From assembly GCF_002930105.1 (NCBI RefSeq), contig NZ_PJRN01000001.1, forward strand, positions 310,001 to 374,000: DNA of 64,000 nt, written 5' to 3'. Positions 16,098-27,509 of the stretch are shown here, piece by piece. The position numbers and the translations under genes are program-made. Each line of letters opens with the position of its first letter. Positions within the stretch are counted from its first letter, which is position 1. The stretch comes from Billgrantia saliphila. Lineage in GTDB: Bacteria > Pseudomonadota > Gammaproteobacteria > Pseudomonadales > Halomonadaceae. The notes under the pieces were generated by a model. The model did no database searches. It was given only the letters and a program-made list of their open reading frames with translations, and had not been told where the DNA came from.

Positions 16098-17912
16098 ATG
16101 AGCGACTTCCTGTTCAGTTCCAGGCGTCTTCCCCCTGGTTGCCTCGCCGAGGAACTGAAATCGATCTACCTCGAGGATCCCGCTCCTGCCACGGAGTATC
16201 ATGGCGATTGGGGATCTCTTGCCGTAACCCGGTCCTGCTATGCCGGCTTCGCTCCTGTCGAGAGCGGGAGTCATCTCTGCGTAGTCATCGGCGGCCCGGT
16301 GCTGTATTTCCATGACAACCATTTCCTGACAGGCAACGACGATCAGGCGGGCACGAGAGCCATTCTCGCTCACTGGAAAGGAGGTCAGGTGGATTGGAGC
16401 GAGGACCTCAGCGGTCCCTTCGTGATCTTGATTATCGACAAGGCCTCGCATCGCGTCACCTGTATCACCGACCTCATGATGTTCATACCCGTCTATCGAT
16501 ACCAGCGAAAGTCGTGGCTGGCATTGGGAACACATGTCGATGCCTTGGCGAGAGCCTGCGGCCTGGAGGTAGATTTCGATGAGGCCTCGCTGATCGATTT
16601 CATTCTGCACGATGTCGTGACCTTCCCCTATAGCGCTTATCGTCAGATTCGTCAGTGCTATCCTGCAACGAAGCATGAGTTCCGGTTGCGCAATGAACAG
16701 GTTCCTTCCCAGGAGCGTACACCCTACTGGCTACCCGAAGAGACAGCACCGTTCAGCAACCTCGGGGAAGCGGCCAAGGCCTTGAGGGAAGGGCTCGATG
16801 GCTACATCGAGAGGGTCACGGGCCCGATGCGGCGGGTGGCCCAGTTCATCAGCGGTGGAGAAGACTCCCGGGTGCTGGCAGCAATGTTGCCGACGCGGCT
16901 GGAGCGAGACAGCTTCATCTTTCTCAATAGCATGACCCGCGAGGGGCGCATAGCCGAGAAGGTGGCATCCGCTTCGGGGGCTCGCTTCTTTCCCGACTAT
17001 CGAGACGATCTGCACTACTTGATCATACTGCCGGAAGCTGCGCGCCTGGTGGGCAGTGGGCACCAGTACATTCATGCGCATGCCTTGGGCTTTCACCGGC
17101 GCCACAGGCTTGCGGATTACGATGCCGTCTTTGGAGGTTACGTCAGCGATACCCTGCTCAAGTCTCGCTCCGCGAGGAAGCCGCCATTGTCCAGTTTCTT
17201 CAGCTTCCTGCCGCAGTGGCAGTTGCCAGGCGAGACACGGACCCGTCCGGTGAAGAGCCACCTGTTTCCCGACCATCTGCTGCAGGAAGTGACGCGTCGA
17301 CGTCGCGAGCATTTTCACAAGGTGAGAGCCATGCGGCCGCAAAGCGCCCATGAGTGGTTCTCGCTATGGCCGATGACGATGCGCCTAGGAATTTCCAACC
17401 TCTATAGTAATCGTCGCCTGTTCAAGAGCTACGAGGTGTTCATGGCCAAGGAGGCGGTGAAGGTCAGCGCCGCCTGTCCCGCGCGCTGGAAGCTCAATCG
17501 ACGGTTGTTCCTCGCCGCGTTCGGGCCGTACCTGAAGCAGACCCGCTTTTTGTTGCATGCTGACGGTCGGCTTCCGGCCTTCCCCTGGTGGGTGAACTTT
17601 CCGTTGCATACGCTCCTGTGGAGCGCTCGGGAGCTGGCGAGACGCTTGGGCTTGCAGACGCGCTATCAGGGCTCTTGGTCCGATTGGAAGAAGGTAATGG
17701 CCAGTCCGGAGTGGGCAATGGCAAGAGACGGTGTGAGGCCCGAGTACGTGCCGCTCCCGGCGCTGAGTGCTGCAGTGGCGTCGGGCGCTCTGAGGGAGCA
17801 AGGGCTCACCGTCCTTCAACGTGTCAACCTTCTGCAAACGTGCCATTTGGTCGGCGTTGTGGGCTTGGATCGGAAAGAGAACTGCAATGGCGCCGCGATC
17901 CGAGCGTTCTGA
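16098..17912 (+). CDS. Asparagine-synthetase-like ATP-dependent amidotransferase homologue
   Basis: The 604-residue protein has the two-domain layout of asparagine synthetase B. The N-terminal Ntn-like half (about 1-200) includes GPFVILIIDKASHRVTCITD. The C-terminal half has the PP-loop FISGGEDSRVLAAML (about 249-263) for ATP pyrophosphate binding. The N-terminus is MSDFLFSS, so the Cys2 nucleophile needed to release ammonia from glutamine is absent. The synthetase half may use free ammonia or another amine, or act as a beta-lactam-synthetase-like ligase. Relatives occur in capsule and O-antigen loci. Here it follows the wzb and ligase genes. The substrate is unknown. Confidence 0.8.
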   Translation: MSDFLFSSRRLPPGCLAEELKSIYLEDPAPATEYHGDWGSLAVTRSCYAGFAPVESGSHLCVVIGGPVLYFHDNHFLTGNDDQAGTRAILAHWKGGQVDWSEDLSGPFVILIIDKASHRVTCITDLMMFIPVYRYQRKSWLALGTHVDALARACGLEVDFDEASLIDFILHDVVTFPYSAYRQIRQCYPATKHEFRLRNEQVPSQERTPYWLPEETAPFSNLGEAAKALREGLDGYIERVTGPMRRVAQFISGGEDSRVLAAMLPTRLERDSFIFLNSMTREGRIAEKVASASGARFFPDYRDDLHYLIILPEAARLVGSGHQYIHAHALGFHRRHRLADYDAVFGGYVSDTLLKSRSARKPPLSSFFSFLPQWQLPGETRTRPVKSHLFPDHLLQEVTRRRREHFHKVRAMRPQSAHEWFSLWPMTMRLGISNLYSNRRLFKSYEVFMAKEAVKVSAACPARWKLNRRLFLAAFGPYLKQTRFLLHADGRLPAFPWWVNFPLHTLLWSARELARRLGLQTRYQGSWSDWKKVMASPEWAMARDGVRPEYVPLPALSAAVASGALREQGLTVLQRVNLLQTCHLVGVVGLDRKENCNGAAIRAF

Positions 17913-17935
17913 GCTCTGGGGTTCAAGCTGCAGCG

Positions 17936-18883
17936 CTATGTTTCCAGCGCCTCCTTCGCGCGCTCCTGCCACGGGCCGGGCAGCTCGGCGGCGCGTGTCA
18001 ACGCCTGCCTGGCTTCCTCGGGCCTGCCGTGGGCTCGCAACAGCAGTCCCAGGTTCAACCACGCCGCGCCATGGTCATCGCGGCGCGCGACGGCGGCGCG
18101 GAAGCCCTCGATGGCACCTTCAGCGTCCCCTGTCGCATGCCGGGCGTTACCCAGGGCGAAAAAGCCCATGGCCGCATCGGGAAAGCGTTCTACGTAGGCC
18201 TCCCAGGCGGGAAGTGTCGCTTCGGCTCCCTGCACCTGCTCGAAAGTGGCGATCGCCTCCAGTGTGCGTCGCTCGCTGGCGCCATGCGGCAATTCACCCG
18301 GCGGCAGGGCAATGAACGCCCAGCGTCCACTCCGGGCCCAAGTGGCGTCGAAACGTCGGAACGACTCGATACGCTGCGCCTCTTCGCCGCTGTGCAGCGT
18401 CATCTCCTCGGCTTCCCGGTCGTAGCCGATGGCGACGGCGTAGTGCCACATTGGCCAAGCGGGCAGTGACAAATTCTGCATTACCACCGCGGGATGGCCG
18501 GCAGCGATCTCGGTCAGTAGCGCATCGAAGGAATCATTGAGCACGAAGGGAATGCGACCGTGGCGTCGAACGGTGGCGAGCATCTCGGGTTGCACGCTGC
18601 CCTCGCGTCCAGGAATGAAGACCTGCGGAATGAGCGTTTCCATGGGCACGTCCACTCCCGCCTGGTTGAGCACCATGGCCAGCGAAGCGGGGCCGCACTG
18701 ATAGTCCCGCTGGGCGTGGAATGGCACTCCTTCGATGAGTGTCTGGCTTGGCAGCGTACGCTCGCTGGTCTCGTTCAAGCGCGGTGTGGTGGCGCAACCG
18801 GCCAGTATTGACAGGAGCAATGTCAACAGCAGAACGCCCGCAGGGCGGGCGTTCGCTAAACGTCGTGCATGATGGCGAGTCAT
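17936..18883 (-). CDS. PA2778-like lipoprotein: C39-like peptidase domain plus TPR
   Basis: The 315-residue protein has a lipoprotein signal ending LLLSILAGC (lipobox Cys about 29). A C39-like cysteine peptidase domain follows, with Cys in YQCGPASLAMVL, His in WHYAVAIGYD and a plausible third residue after TLHSGEE. TPR-like repeats cover about residues 225-310. It matches the family typified by P. aeruginosa PA2778. The next gene downstream of the shared promoter region encodes the PA2779-like partner, only ten bases away, which supports a two-gene operon in which PA2779-like comes first. No substrate is known. The fold suggests peptide processing or trapping at the periplasmic face. Confidence 0.86.
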   Translation of the reverse strand: MTRHHARRLANARPAGVLLLTLLLSILAGCATTPRLNETSERTLPSQTLIEGVPFHAQRDYQCGPASLAMVLNQAGVDVPMETLIPQVFIPGREGSVQPEMLATVRRHGRIPFVLNDSFDALLTEIAAGHPAVVMQNLSLPAWPMWHYAVAIGYDREAEEMTLHSGEEAQRIESFRRFDATWARSGRWAFIALPPGELPHGASERRTLEAIATFEQVQGAEATLPAWEAYVERFPDAAMGFFALGNARHATGDAEGAIEGFRAAVARRDDHGAAWLNLGLLLRAHGRPEEARQALTRAAELPGPWQERAKEALET

Positions 18884-18893
18884 GTGGCAGCCA

Positions 18894-19286
18894 TCAGCGG
18901 GTGAAGGGGAAGACGTTGGTCAGCCCCAGAATATCGGTGACCAGCAGGACCAGGAACACCACCAACAGGGCGCCTACGACGCTGGCACCCGCCGGCAATT
19001 GGTCGAGCTGCTCGGCCATTTGGCGCGCCTCCTCGTCGGAGAGGGCCGCCACGCGGGCCTCAACTTCGTCGAGGTCGACGCCCTGGGCGACGAGCTGTTC
19101 CTGCACGTCGGCTCGAGAAAGGATCTCCTGGATGCGCTCGCGATCGGCAGTGGCGCTTTCTGCGGACAGGGCGGCCTGGGTGGAGACCAGATCGCTGGCC
19201 GGGAGAGGAGCGGCGGTGGCCGAGACGCTACCGAGCACGAGGGCCAGGATCAGCAGCGGGCTGAGAAAGCGGCGAAGTGTTTTCAT
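18894..19286 (-). CDS. PA2779-family small envelope protein
   Basis: The 130-residue protein starts with a cleavable signal peptide (MKTLRRFLSPLLILALVLGSVSATAAP). It continues as a charged helical segment with VQEQLVAQGVDLDEVEARVAALSDEEARQMAEQL and ends in a C-terminal membrane helix (VVGALLVVFLVLLVTDILGL). The layout fits the PA2779 family. ATG 19286 follows AAGAAGGAA, so the longer in-frame start at 19337 is rejected. It lies directly upstream of the PA2778-like lipoprotein on the same strand. The function is not established; the pairing suggests a joint envelope role. Confidence 0.85.
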   Translation of the reverse strand: MKTLRRFLSPLLILALVLGSVSATAAPLPASDLVSTQAALSAESATADRERIQEILSRADVQEQLVAQGVDLDEVEARVAALSDEEARQMAEQLDQLPAGASVVGALLVVFLVLLVTDILGLTNVFPFTR

Positions 19287-19500
19287 GGTTTGGTTCCTTC
19301 TTTCTTGGGATGGGCTTCCGGCTCTTGAATGATCCAACGCTCACCGGTCAGTGAACTTTTTCGCGCTCCAGCGATGCCATATCAGTATAAGCAGAAAGCG
19401 CTTGCGATTTCATGCCCTTGCACGCTTATCGCATCGATGCCCAGCGAAGGGAGTCGGTAAAGGGGGAAAGCCGCTGCGCTTGGCTGAGGCTGGGGCGGCA

Positions 19501-20559
19501 TTAACCAACCCGATACGACGAGGGTAGCTCAGCCAGTAGGCCACGACCGCCGGCCAGGGTCAGGGCCAGATCGTGCAAGCCCTCCCAGGGGGGAAGAGGG
19601 TTGGCGCCCTTGATCGCCAGATCCAGGCGCTGGGCGAACAGCAGCAGTTTATGCAGCCGCTTGCGCGGCAGTCGGGCGATGGCCTGTTGATAAGCGGGGC
19701 GGCGCTTGTCGAAAATTGCCGGCTTCTGCGCCTTGCACGCCGACTCGAAGCTCTGCCCCTGATCGAGATGCTGATGCAGCGACAATAGCGTGCGCAGCTC
19801 ACGACTCAGTGCCCACAGCACGATGGGGCTCTCCACCCCTTCGCCACGCAGACCGCGCACGATCCGCGAGACTCGCTCCCGCTCTCCCTTGAGGCAGGCC
19901 TCGGTCAGGGTGAAGACATCGTAGCGGGCGCTGTCCTCCACTCCGCCAGCGATCTGTGCCGGGCCGACGCGACTGCCGGGCGGGAGGAGCAGTGCCAGCT
20001 TCTGTAATTCCTGATCCGCGGCAAGCAGGTTGCCTTCAGTGCGCTCGCCGAGCAGGCGGGCGGCATCGAGGTCGAGGGAAAAGCCGTGACGCTCGGCGCG
20101 GTCGCGCAGCCAGAAGCCCAGCCGCGAGACGTCGACCGGCCATACCGGCACGAACAAGCCGAGCTTGTCGAGCGCCTGGAACCAGGCGCTCTTCTGTTGA
20201 CGGAAGTCCAGCTTGCCCATGGCGATCAGCAGCACATTGTCGCGAAGGCCGGGGGCGTCGGCGTACTCCTTCAATGCACGCCCCCCCTCTTGTCCCAGGC
20301 TATGGCTGCCCAGGCGCAGCTCGATCAGTTTGCTCGAGGCGAAAAGCGACAGGCTGGCTGCGGCCTCGTGCAGCTTCCCCCAGGCGAAGTTGGCCTCCAC
20401 GTGCAGCACCTCGCGCTCCTCGATGCCGCGCTCGCGTGCTGCGGCACGCACGGCGTCGCAGGCTTCCATGTGCTGCAGCGGCTCATCACCGGCCACGATC
20501 ACCACCGGAGGCAGCTTCTTGGAGAGGGCTTCAGGGAGCTTGTCGGCAAAGACTTTCAC
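19501..20559 (-). CDS. holA: DNA polymerase III subunit delta
   Basis: HolA is the wrench of the clamp loader, opening the beta clamp for loading on DNA. The protein is 352 residues, close to the family length. It shows the N-terminal VVIVAGDEPLQHMEACDAVR (Walker-A-like region degenerate, as usual for delta), the LFASSKLIELRL beta-clamp-contact region and the C-terminal helical collar (about 215-335). GTG 20559 is the start, with CTGAAGG before it. It follows lptE by 21 bp on the same strand in the conserved leuS-lptE-holA order. nadD, usual next gene in E. coli, is not here. Confidence 0.95.
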   Translation of the reverse strand: MKVFADKLPEALSKKLPPVVIVAGDEPLQHMEACDAVRAAARERGIEEREVLHVEANFAWGKLHEAAASLSLFASSKLIELRLGSHSLGQEGGRALKEYADAPGLRDNVLLIAMGKLDFRQQKSAWFQALDKLGLFVPVWPVDVSRLGFWLRDRAERHGFSLDLDAARLLGERTEGNLLAADQELQKLALLLPPGSRVGPAQIAGGVEDSARYDVFTLTEACLKGERERVSRIVRGLRGEGVESPIVLWALSRELRTLLSLHQHLDQGQSFESACKAQKPAIFDKRRPAYQQAIARLPRKRLHKLLLFAQRLDLAIKGANPLPPWEGLHDLALTLAGGRGLLAELPSSYRVG

Positions 20560-20580
20560 GTGAATACCTTCAGGGCATCT

Positions 20581-21078
20581 TCATGGCGAGGCGTCTTCCA
20601 GCGCGCGCAGACGTTCGAGCAACTGGCGCAGGGCTTCACGGCGCAGCTCCTGGTGGGCCTCTTCACGCAGGTCGTCCTGGGCTAGCAGGTTGTCGTCGTT
20701 GACGCTGATGCGCGTGCTTGCCTCGAGTCGCTGCTGCTGGAGATGGAAGGCGCCATCGCGGCGACGCTGCACCGAGAACGGCAGTGCCAGGGTTATCTCC
20801 AGTTCACGCGAGCCACTGTCGAGCACGCTCAACGAGCGCTCGCGCACGGTCTCTTCGCCCAGGTTGAGCACCAAGGGGGCATCATCGTGCACGCGCGTGC
20901 CGGCGGCGATGAGATGCTCTTCGGTCATGCGCAGGAATTCGCTGTCGACCCCGGCCAGGGCGATCTGGTCAATGACCGGTCCTGAATCATCGAAACCGCG
21001 CAGGCGAAAGCCGCAGCCGGCGAATGCCAGGCTGGCGCCGCCGGCCAGGGCAAGCGTGAGAAAACTGCGTCGTTGCAT
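20581..21078 (-). CDS. lptE: LPS-assembly lipoprotein LptE
   Basis: LptE is the outer-membrane lipoprotein plug of the LptD translocon for lipopolysaccharide. The signal peptide RRSFLTLALAGGASLAFAGC gives a lipidated Cys near residue 22, followed by GFRLRG, the standard start of the mature protein. The rest shows alternating strands and the expected length of about 165. ATG 21078 is preferred over an in-frame TTG at 21105 because the signal peptide begins there and GGGAG is upstream. It lies between leuS and holA, the usual place. Confidence 0.93.
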   Translation of the reverse strand: MQRRSFLTLALAGGASLAFAGCGFRLRGFDDSGPVIDQIALAGVDSEFLRMTEEHLIAAGTRVHDDAPLVLNLGEETVRERSLSVLDSGSRELEITLALPFSVQRRRDGAFHLQQQRLEASTRISVNDDNLLAQDDLREEAHQELRREALRQLLERLRALEDASP

Positions 21079-21101
21079 GTGCGCTCCCGTCACGAGGTGA
21101 T

Positions 21102-23753
<2,652 letters not shown>

Positions 23754-23890
23754 TCAGTCAACGCCCGCATGTCGATGATAAAACATTGATCAGACGGCGA
23801 GATGACGTCTAAATGGTAACCAAGGATACCCCAGTAGGGCAGGCCCGGCCATGCCCGGTCCTTGCCATGAGCCGCTTCGAGGAGATGAAC

Positions 23891-24406
23891 ATGAGCGAAC
23901 GTCCCGACTCACATCGCGAACATCGGATGCGTGAAGGCTACGAGCGCATGCTGACCCGCCTGCGCGAGGGTGCAGGCGACCTGAGCTGGGAGAACCTTCA
24001 ACGGGAACTGGATGAGGCCGTGGAGTTCGAAGCCGAGTTCGAAGAGTTCACCAAGGACGAACTCGCGCTGCTCAGGGCCTGGGTGGAGCGTGATCTTCGT
24101 GATATGCGGCGCTACCTGGCCGCGGGCGGCGAAGGCGTAGCGAGCTGGCTGGGCATCGACCTGACTGTGCTGTCACGCAAGGTGGCCGACTCGCTGCTGT
24201 CGATCGCCGATCGCAGCATCGTCGAGAACGTTCGGCTCAATGATGATCTCGAGGCTTCGCGTGCCGATTACTGCGAGGGCGAGATCGCCGCACCGGGGCG
24301 CATGGTTTGCGTGCACTGCGGTGCCGAGGTCAATTTGGAGGGGGTGGCGCGCATCGAGCCCTGCCATCAATGCGGGCACCGCTACTTTTCCCGCGCTCCG
24401 AAGTAG
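23891..24406 (+). CDS. YbeL/DUF1451-like zinc-ribbon protein
   Basis: The 171-residue soluble protein is mainly charged alpha-helix with a C-terminal zinc ribbon: VCVHCGAE about residues 131-138 and CHQCGHRYF about 155-163. It matches the YbeL group next to leuS in E. coli. ATG 23891 follows GAGGAG at seven bases and gives MSERPDSHREHRMREGYERML. Upstream in-frame starts at 23813, 23867 and 23885 have poorer context. The function is not known. Its last 77 bases are antisense to the convergent sugar transferase gene, an unusually long coding overlap. Confidence 0.85.
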   Translation: MSERPDSHREHRMREGYERMLTRLREGAGDLSWENLQRELDEAVEFEAEFEEFTKDELALLRAWVERDLRDMRRYLAAGGEGVASWLGIDLTVLSRKVADSLLSIADRSIVENVRLNDDLEASRADYCEGEIAAPGRMVCVHCGAEVNLEGVARIEPCHQCGHRYFSRAPK

Positions 24407-25088
24407 ACGCGGGCCTTTTCTGGCTTCGAGTTGGGGGCGCTTTGCCATTGCTGTGGGAGGCTCCCCAACTGGTGCCCTTAGGATGCCTGGCCACCGTGCG
24501 CCAGATGAACTTGAGGTCTTCGGCAAGGCTCCATTCCCTTAGATAATGCAGGTTGATGCGGACCTTGTCCGGCCAGATGACATTGCGGTTGAAGTCCTCC
24601 GGATCCACCGCGTTGCCGAGAAGCTCCTCTTCATCCCGGTATTTGAGCGTAGCGGGGCCGGTGATGCCGGGGCGTACACGCAGCAGCAGGCGCTGCTCAC
24701 CTTCCAGGCTGTCGGCGAAACCCTCGACGTCGGGTCGAGGGCCAACGAAACTCATATCGCCTTTCAGCACGTTCCAGAGTTGTGGTAGCTCGTCCACCTT
24801 GGTCCGGCGAAGCAAGTATCCCAGTGGCGTGATTCTTGGATCCCGGGCGCAGGTTACCGTCGTGGTGACACCTGGAGCATCCTTCATGGTTCGGATCTTG
24901 TAGAGCGTGAAAGTCTTGCCATTCATGCCGATACGTCGCTGCATGAAGAACCCATTTCTGCGGGTATCGATGGTGGCCGCAATCCAGGCCAGACCGATCA
25001 GCCACCAGACGAGAAGCAGTCCCAGGGAGGCCAGGAAAATATCCAGCTTACGCTTCTTTCTACGTGATACGGGTCGAAAGAGGTTCAC
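24330..25088 (-). CDS. Bacterial sugar transferase (initiating phosphoglycosyl transferase)
   Basis: The 252-residue membrane-associated enzyme is expected to load a sugar phosphate on undecaprenyl phosphate. It has one N-terminal helix ([22 protein letters not shown]), [35 protein letters not shown] with the catalytic Asp-Glu, and [21 protein letters not shown] 25088 follows TGGAG. After about residue 205 the sequence becomes low-complexity and basic, and this tail is antisense to the YbeL-like gene, so it may be a recent read-through extension. It lies 60 bp after the FemAB/GNAT-like gene. It is a second such enzyme, separate from the one at 6411. Confidence 0.9.
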   Translation of the reverse strand: MNLFRPVSRRKKRKLDIFLASLGLLLVWWLIGLAWIAATIDTRRNGFFMQRRIGMNGKTFTLYKIRTMKDAPGVTTTVTCARDPRITPLGYLLRRTKVDELPQLWNVLKGDMSFVGPRPDVEGFADSLEGEQRLLLRVRPGITGPATLKYRDEEELLGNAVDPEDFNRNVIWPDKVRINLHYLREWSLAEDLKFIWRTVARHPKGTSWGASHSNGKAPPTRSQKRPASTSERGKSSGARIDGRARCAPPPPN

Positions 25089-25148
25089 GGTGTCGCTCCA
25101 GTCATCGTGATTATCGTACTGCCGGTCTGGAACAGGGGAAGCAAGAGG

Positions 25149-26024
25149 TCAGCCGGTTACCGTCCGTGTGTCTCGATGGATCCGGAAGGAGCGCCGTATG
25201 GCTTCCTGTTCCAGCAGCACGGTTATTTTCTTCCATACCTTTCCTCGGGCCTGGCCTATTCGTCGACGAAAGGGAAAGAGTGCATGAATCACCGGAGTCA
25301 GCAGCGGGAAGTAGGCGATATGCAACCTTGCGTAAGCCCTGCGAAACCCGAAGCGCTCGATGAGGAAATCGTGTATGCCGGTTTCGTGGCTGATGTTTCT
25401 GGCGCCATCCGAGACATAGGCGAGTCCTCGCACGTTGAGGTAGTGCCGGTTCATGTGATGGATCAAAGCGTAGGATGCGTATCGCTTCAGAGAGTCGGGC
25501 GTTACCCAGATGGAGAGATAGAAACAGGCTCCATCCATGACGAGGTTCTCGCTGAAAGCTTCCATCTTCCCGCTTTTCCGGTCGCGGACGGCCCAGAATT
25601 CGGTCTCCGTCGGCAGGTCGAGAATCGCTCTGACGAAGTCGGGCCTCGACATCATGCTCTCGAAGGTGTCGTAGCGCTGATAAGCCTTGCAGTAAACGGC
25701 ATGCCCCTCCTCCAGGATTACATCTCGAATCACCGGCTCGATGAGAAACTGCCGCTCGCCTCTGCGAACCTTGCTGCGGGTGTTGGCGCTGAGATGCTGT
25801 AACTCCTCGGGCTCCGACTTGATGACATGCCACCACTCCGTGCGCGTGTCGCTATCAAAATCGGACTCCCAGCGGATCAAGTAAGCAAAATGCTTGGCCA
25901 GCAGCGCCATGGCCTGAGATTGGCGAAGTCCAGGGTTTCGGTGTGGCATCGACAAAGGCATCAGGGCGCCAAGATGTTTGCGCCAGAGAAAACCGTTGTT
26001 ACGAAAATAGTGATACCCGATCAT
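25149..26024 (-). CDS. FemAB/GNAT-like acyl- or aminoacyl-transferase-type protein
   Basis: The 291-residue soluble protein has no named motif I can place with certainty. The segment LSANTRSKVRRGERQFLIE (about 79-97) is like the basic helix at the start of the second GNAT domain in FemAB-type proteins. Strands FWAVRDRKSGKMEAFSENLVMDGACFYLSIWV and the later ALIHHMNRHYLNVRGLAYVSDGARN fit a GNAT core. The basic C-terminus (HALFPFRRRIGQARGKVWKK) could bind membrane or nucleic acid. It is upstream of, and probably co-transcribed with, the sugar transferase gene, so modification of a lipid-linked sugar is a reasonable guess. Confidence 0.55.
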   Translation of the reverse strand: MIGYHYFRNNGFLWRKHLGALMPLSMPHRNPGLRQSQAMALLAKHFAYLIRWESDFDSDTRTEWWHVIKSEPEELQHLSANTRSKVRRGERQFLIEPVIRDVILEEGHAVYCKAYQRYDTFESMMSRPDFVRAILDLPTETEFWAVRDRKSGKMEAFSENLVMDGACFYLSIWVTPDSLKRYASYALIHHMNRHYLNVRGLAYVSDGARNISHETGIHDFLIERFGFRRAYARLHIAYFPLLTPVIHALFPFRRRIGQARGKVWKKITVLLEQEAIRRSFRIHRDTRTVTG

Positions 26025-26222
26025 GAGCGCCTCAAGAAAGTGCGTTCCCAGCGAAGAGTGTTGCGCCTGTAATTCGTCACGTAGTGTTACATGGCGGGGC
26101 GAGGCGTTCCTCCTGAAATTCTTCGCTGTGTCGCATGAAATGCGCTGGCGAGTGTCAAAGAGGCGGGACGGAGTGATCTGCTATTGCGGCGTGTGATTTC
26201 TGATAGCTCAGGGTCACGATTG

Positions 26223-27509
26223 TCATGCGAATAGCGCCCAGGTCTCGTTGAAAAGAATGATGACTACCACCAGTGCAGTCATCGTCGCGGCATAAATCAG
26301 ATTGTGCCGCATCATGCGATAACCGCTGACACCGTAGCGCCCTTGCAGCGACAGATTGATGCCCGAAAGGGGGCCCACCGAAGTGCCTACCGCCCACGAG
26401 GCCAGGCCGGTAAAAGCGAACAGGGTCGGTTCGTTACCAGAGAGATCGAGCATCGAGGCGAGTACCGAGACGCCGATAATGGGATGAAGGCCGACCACGG
26501 CACTGGCAACAATCGCCAGGAAACTCATTACGGCCTGAACAGGGCCGAAGTGAACGAACAGAGTCCACTCGCTGCCCGTCGCGGAGGAGACGAGCGTGGA
26601 CAGTCCCAGGGTGAGCAGGCCTGCCGAGAGGAAGAGCGCAATTTCGCCGCGCATGGCCGGCAACCGCGTCAGCGTATGCTGGCGTACGCGACGCAGAGTC
26701 CAGCGAGGCCCGGCGGGTAGGTTGGTGACGAGGGCCACTGCCGGCAGCAGGAAGGTGATGATGCTGACGATGCCGAGCTCGGGGGTGAGCCGAAAGTGAA
26801 ACAGCATGACCAGCACGGCCATCGCGACCGGCATCAGCAAGCTACGGGGCGATAGTGAGAAGCCCGCCACGTCGCTGAGGTCGAAGCGCCGCGACAACTC
26901 CAGTGTGGTCAACAGGCCGCTGAGCAGGGCCAATGGCAGGCCGACGATCAGGATGCGGGAATAATCCATGGCTGGGGCCAGCGTCATTACCACCCCCATC
27001 GAGGCGAAGAAAGGCGACCACAGCGCGGCGCTGGAGAGGCCGCGGTTGAGTGCCAGCAACTGCGGGCTGGTCAGCGGGCCGCGGCGGGCAAGTCGGTCGC
27101 CGATCATGAACACCGTCGACAGGTTGAGGATGGTGCCGAGCAGGTGTACGCCGAGCCAGGTACCCGTAGTGCCTCGCAGTCCGGTTATCGGCCGGCCGAG
27201 AGGACGCTTGGAACCGCTGCGGTTGCCGATCAGGCCGATGAAGCTCACTCCGACCAGCATTGCCACTACGTAGGTATTGCCGCTGGTGATCGACGGCCAG
27301 GTGACATCGGCGTCGTAGCGCCACCGCGCCAGGATCAGCAACCCAAGGCCGAGTGCCGCCAGCGCGCCGGCCTGCCAGCGGGTGCGGGGGGGAATATCGC
27401 ACCACAGCAACAGGGTGGCCAGCCACAGTGCGTAGCCGACGCCGTTTGGCAGCGGTGTCAGCCCGGCGAAGCCGAGAATCTGAAGCACCAGGCCGATCAG
27501 TATCAGCAC
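26223..27509 (-). CDS. Polytopic membrane transporter, family not firmly assigned
   Basis: The 428-residue protein is hydrophobic throughout with about eleven to thirteen predicted helices. Two half-repeats are suggested by GVHLLGTILNLSTVFMIGDRL and GLHPIIGVSVLASMLDLSGNEPTLFAFTGLASWAVGTSVGPLSGINL. Polar and glycine-rich patches of this kind occur in ion-transporter superfamily proteins such as ArsB, DcuC and NhaD types. GTG 27509 is the first likely start after an upstream in-frame stop, but has no clear ribosome-binding site. The LysR-type regulator gene is upstream on the same strand, 105 bp away. The substrate is unknown. Confidence 0.7.
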   Translation of the reverse strand: MLILIGLVLQILGFAGLTPLPNGVGYALWLATLLLWCDIPPRTRWQAGALAALGLGLLILARWRYDADVTWPSITSGNTYVVAMLVGVSFIGLIGNRSGSKRPLGRPITGLRGTTGTWLGVHLLGTILNLSTVFMIGDRLARRGPLTSPQLLALNRGLSSAALWSPFFASMGVVMTLAPAMDYSRILIVGLPLALLSGLLTTLELSRRFDLSDVAGFSLSPRSLLMPVAMAVLVMLFHFRLTPELGIVSIITFLLPAVALVTNLPAGPRWTLRRVRQHTLTRLPAMRGEIALFLSAGLLTLGLSTLVSSATGSEWTLFVHFGPVQAVMSFLAIVASAVVGLHPIIGVSVLASMLDLSGNEPTLFAFTGLASWAVGTSVGPLSGINLSLQGRYGVSGYRMMRHNLIYAATMTALVVVIILFNETWALFA

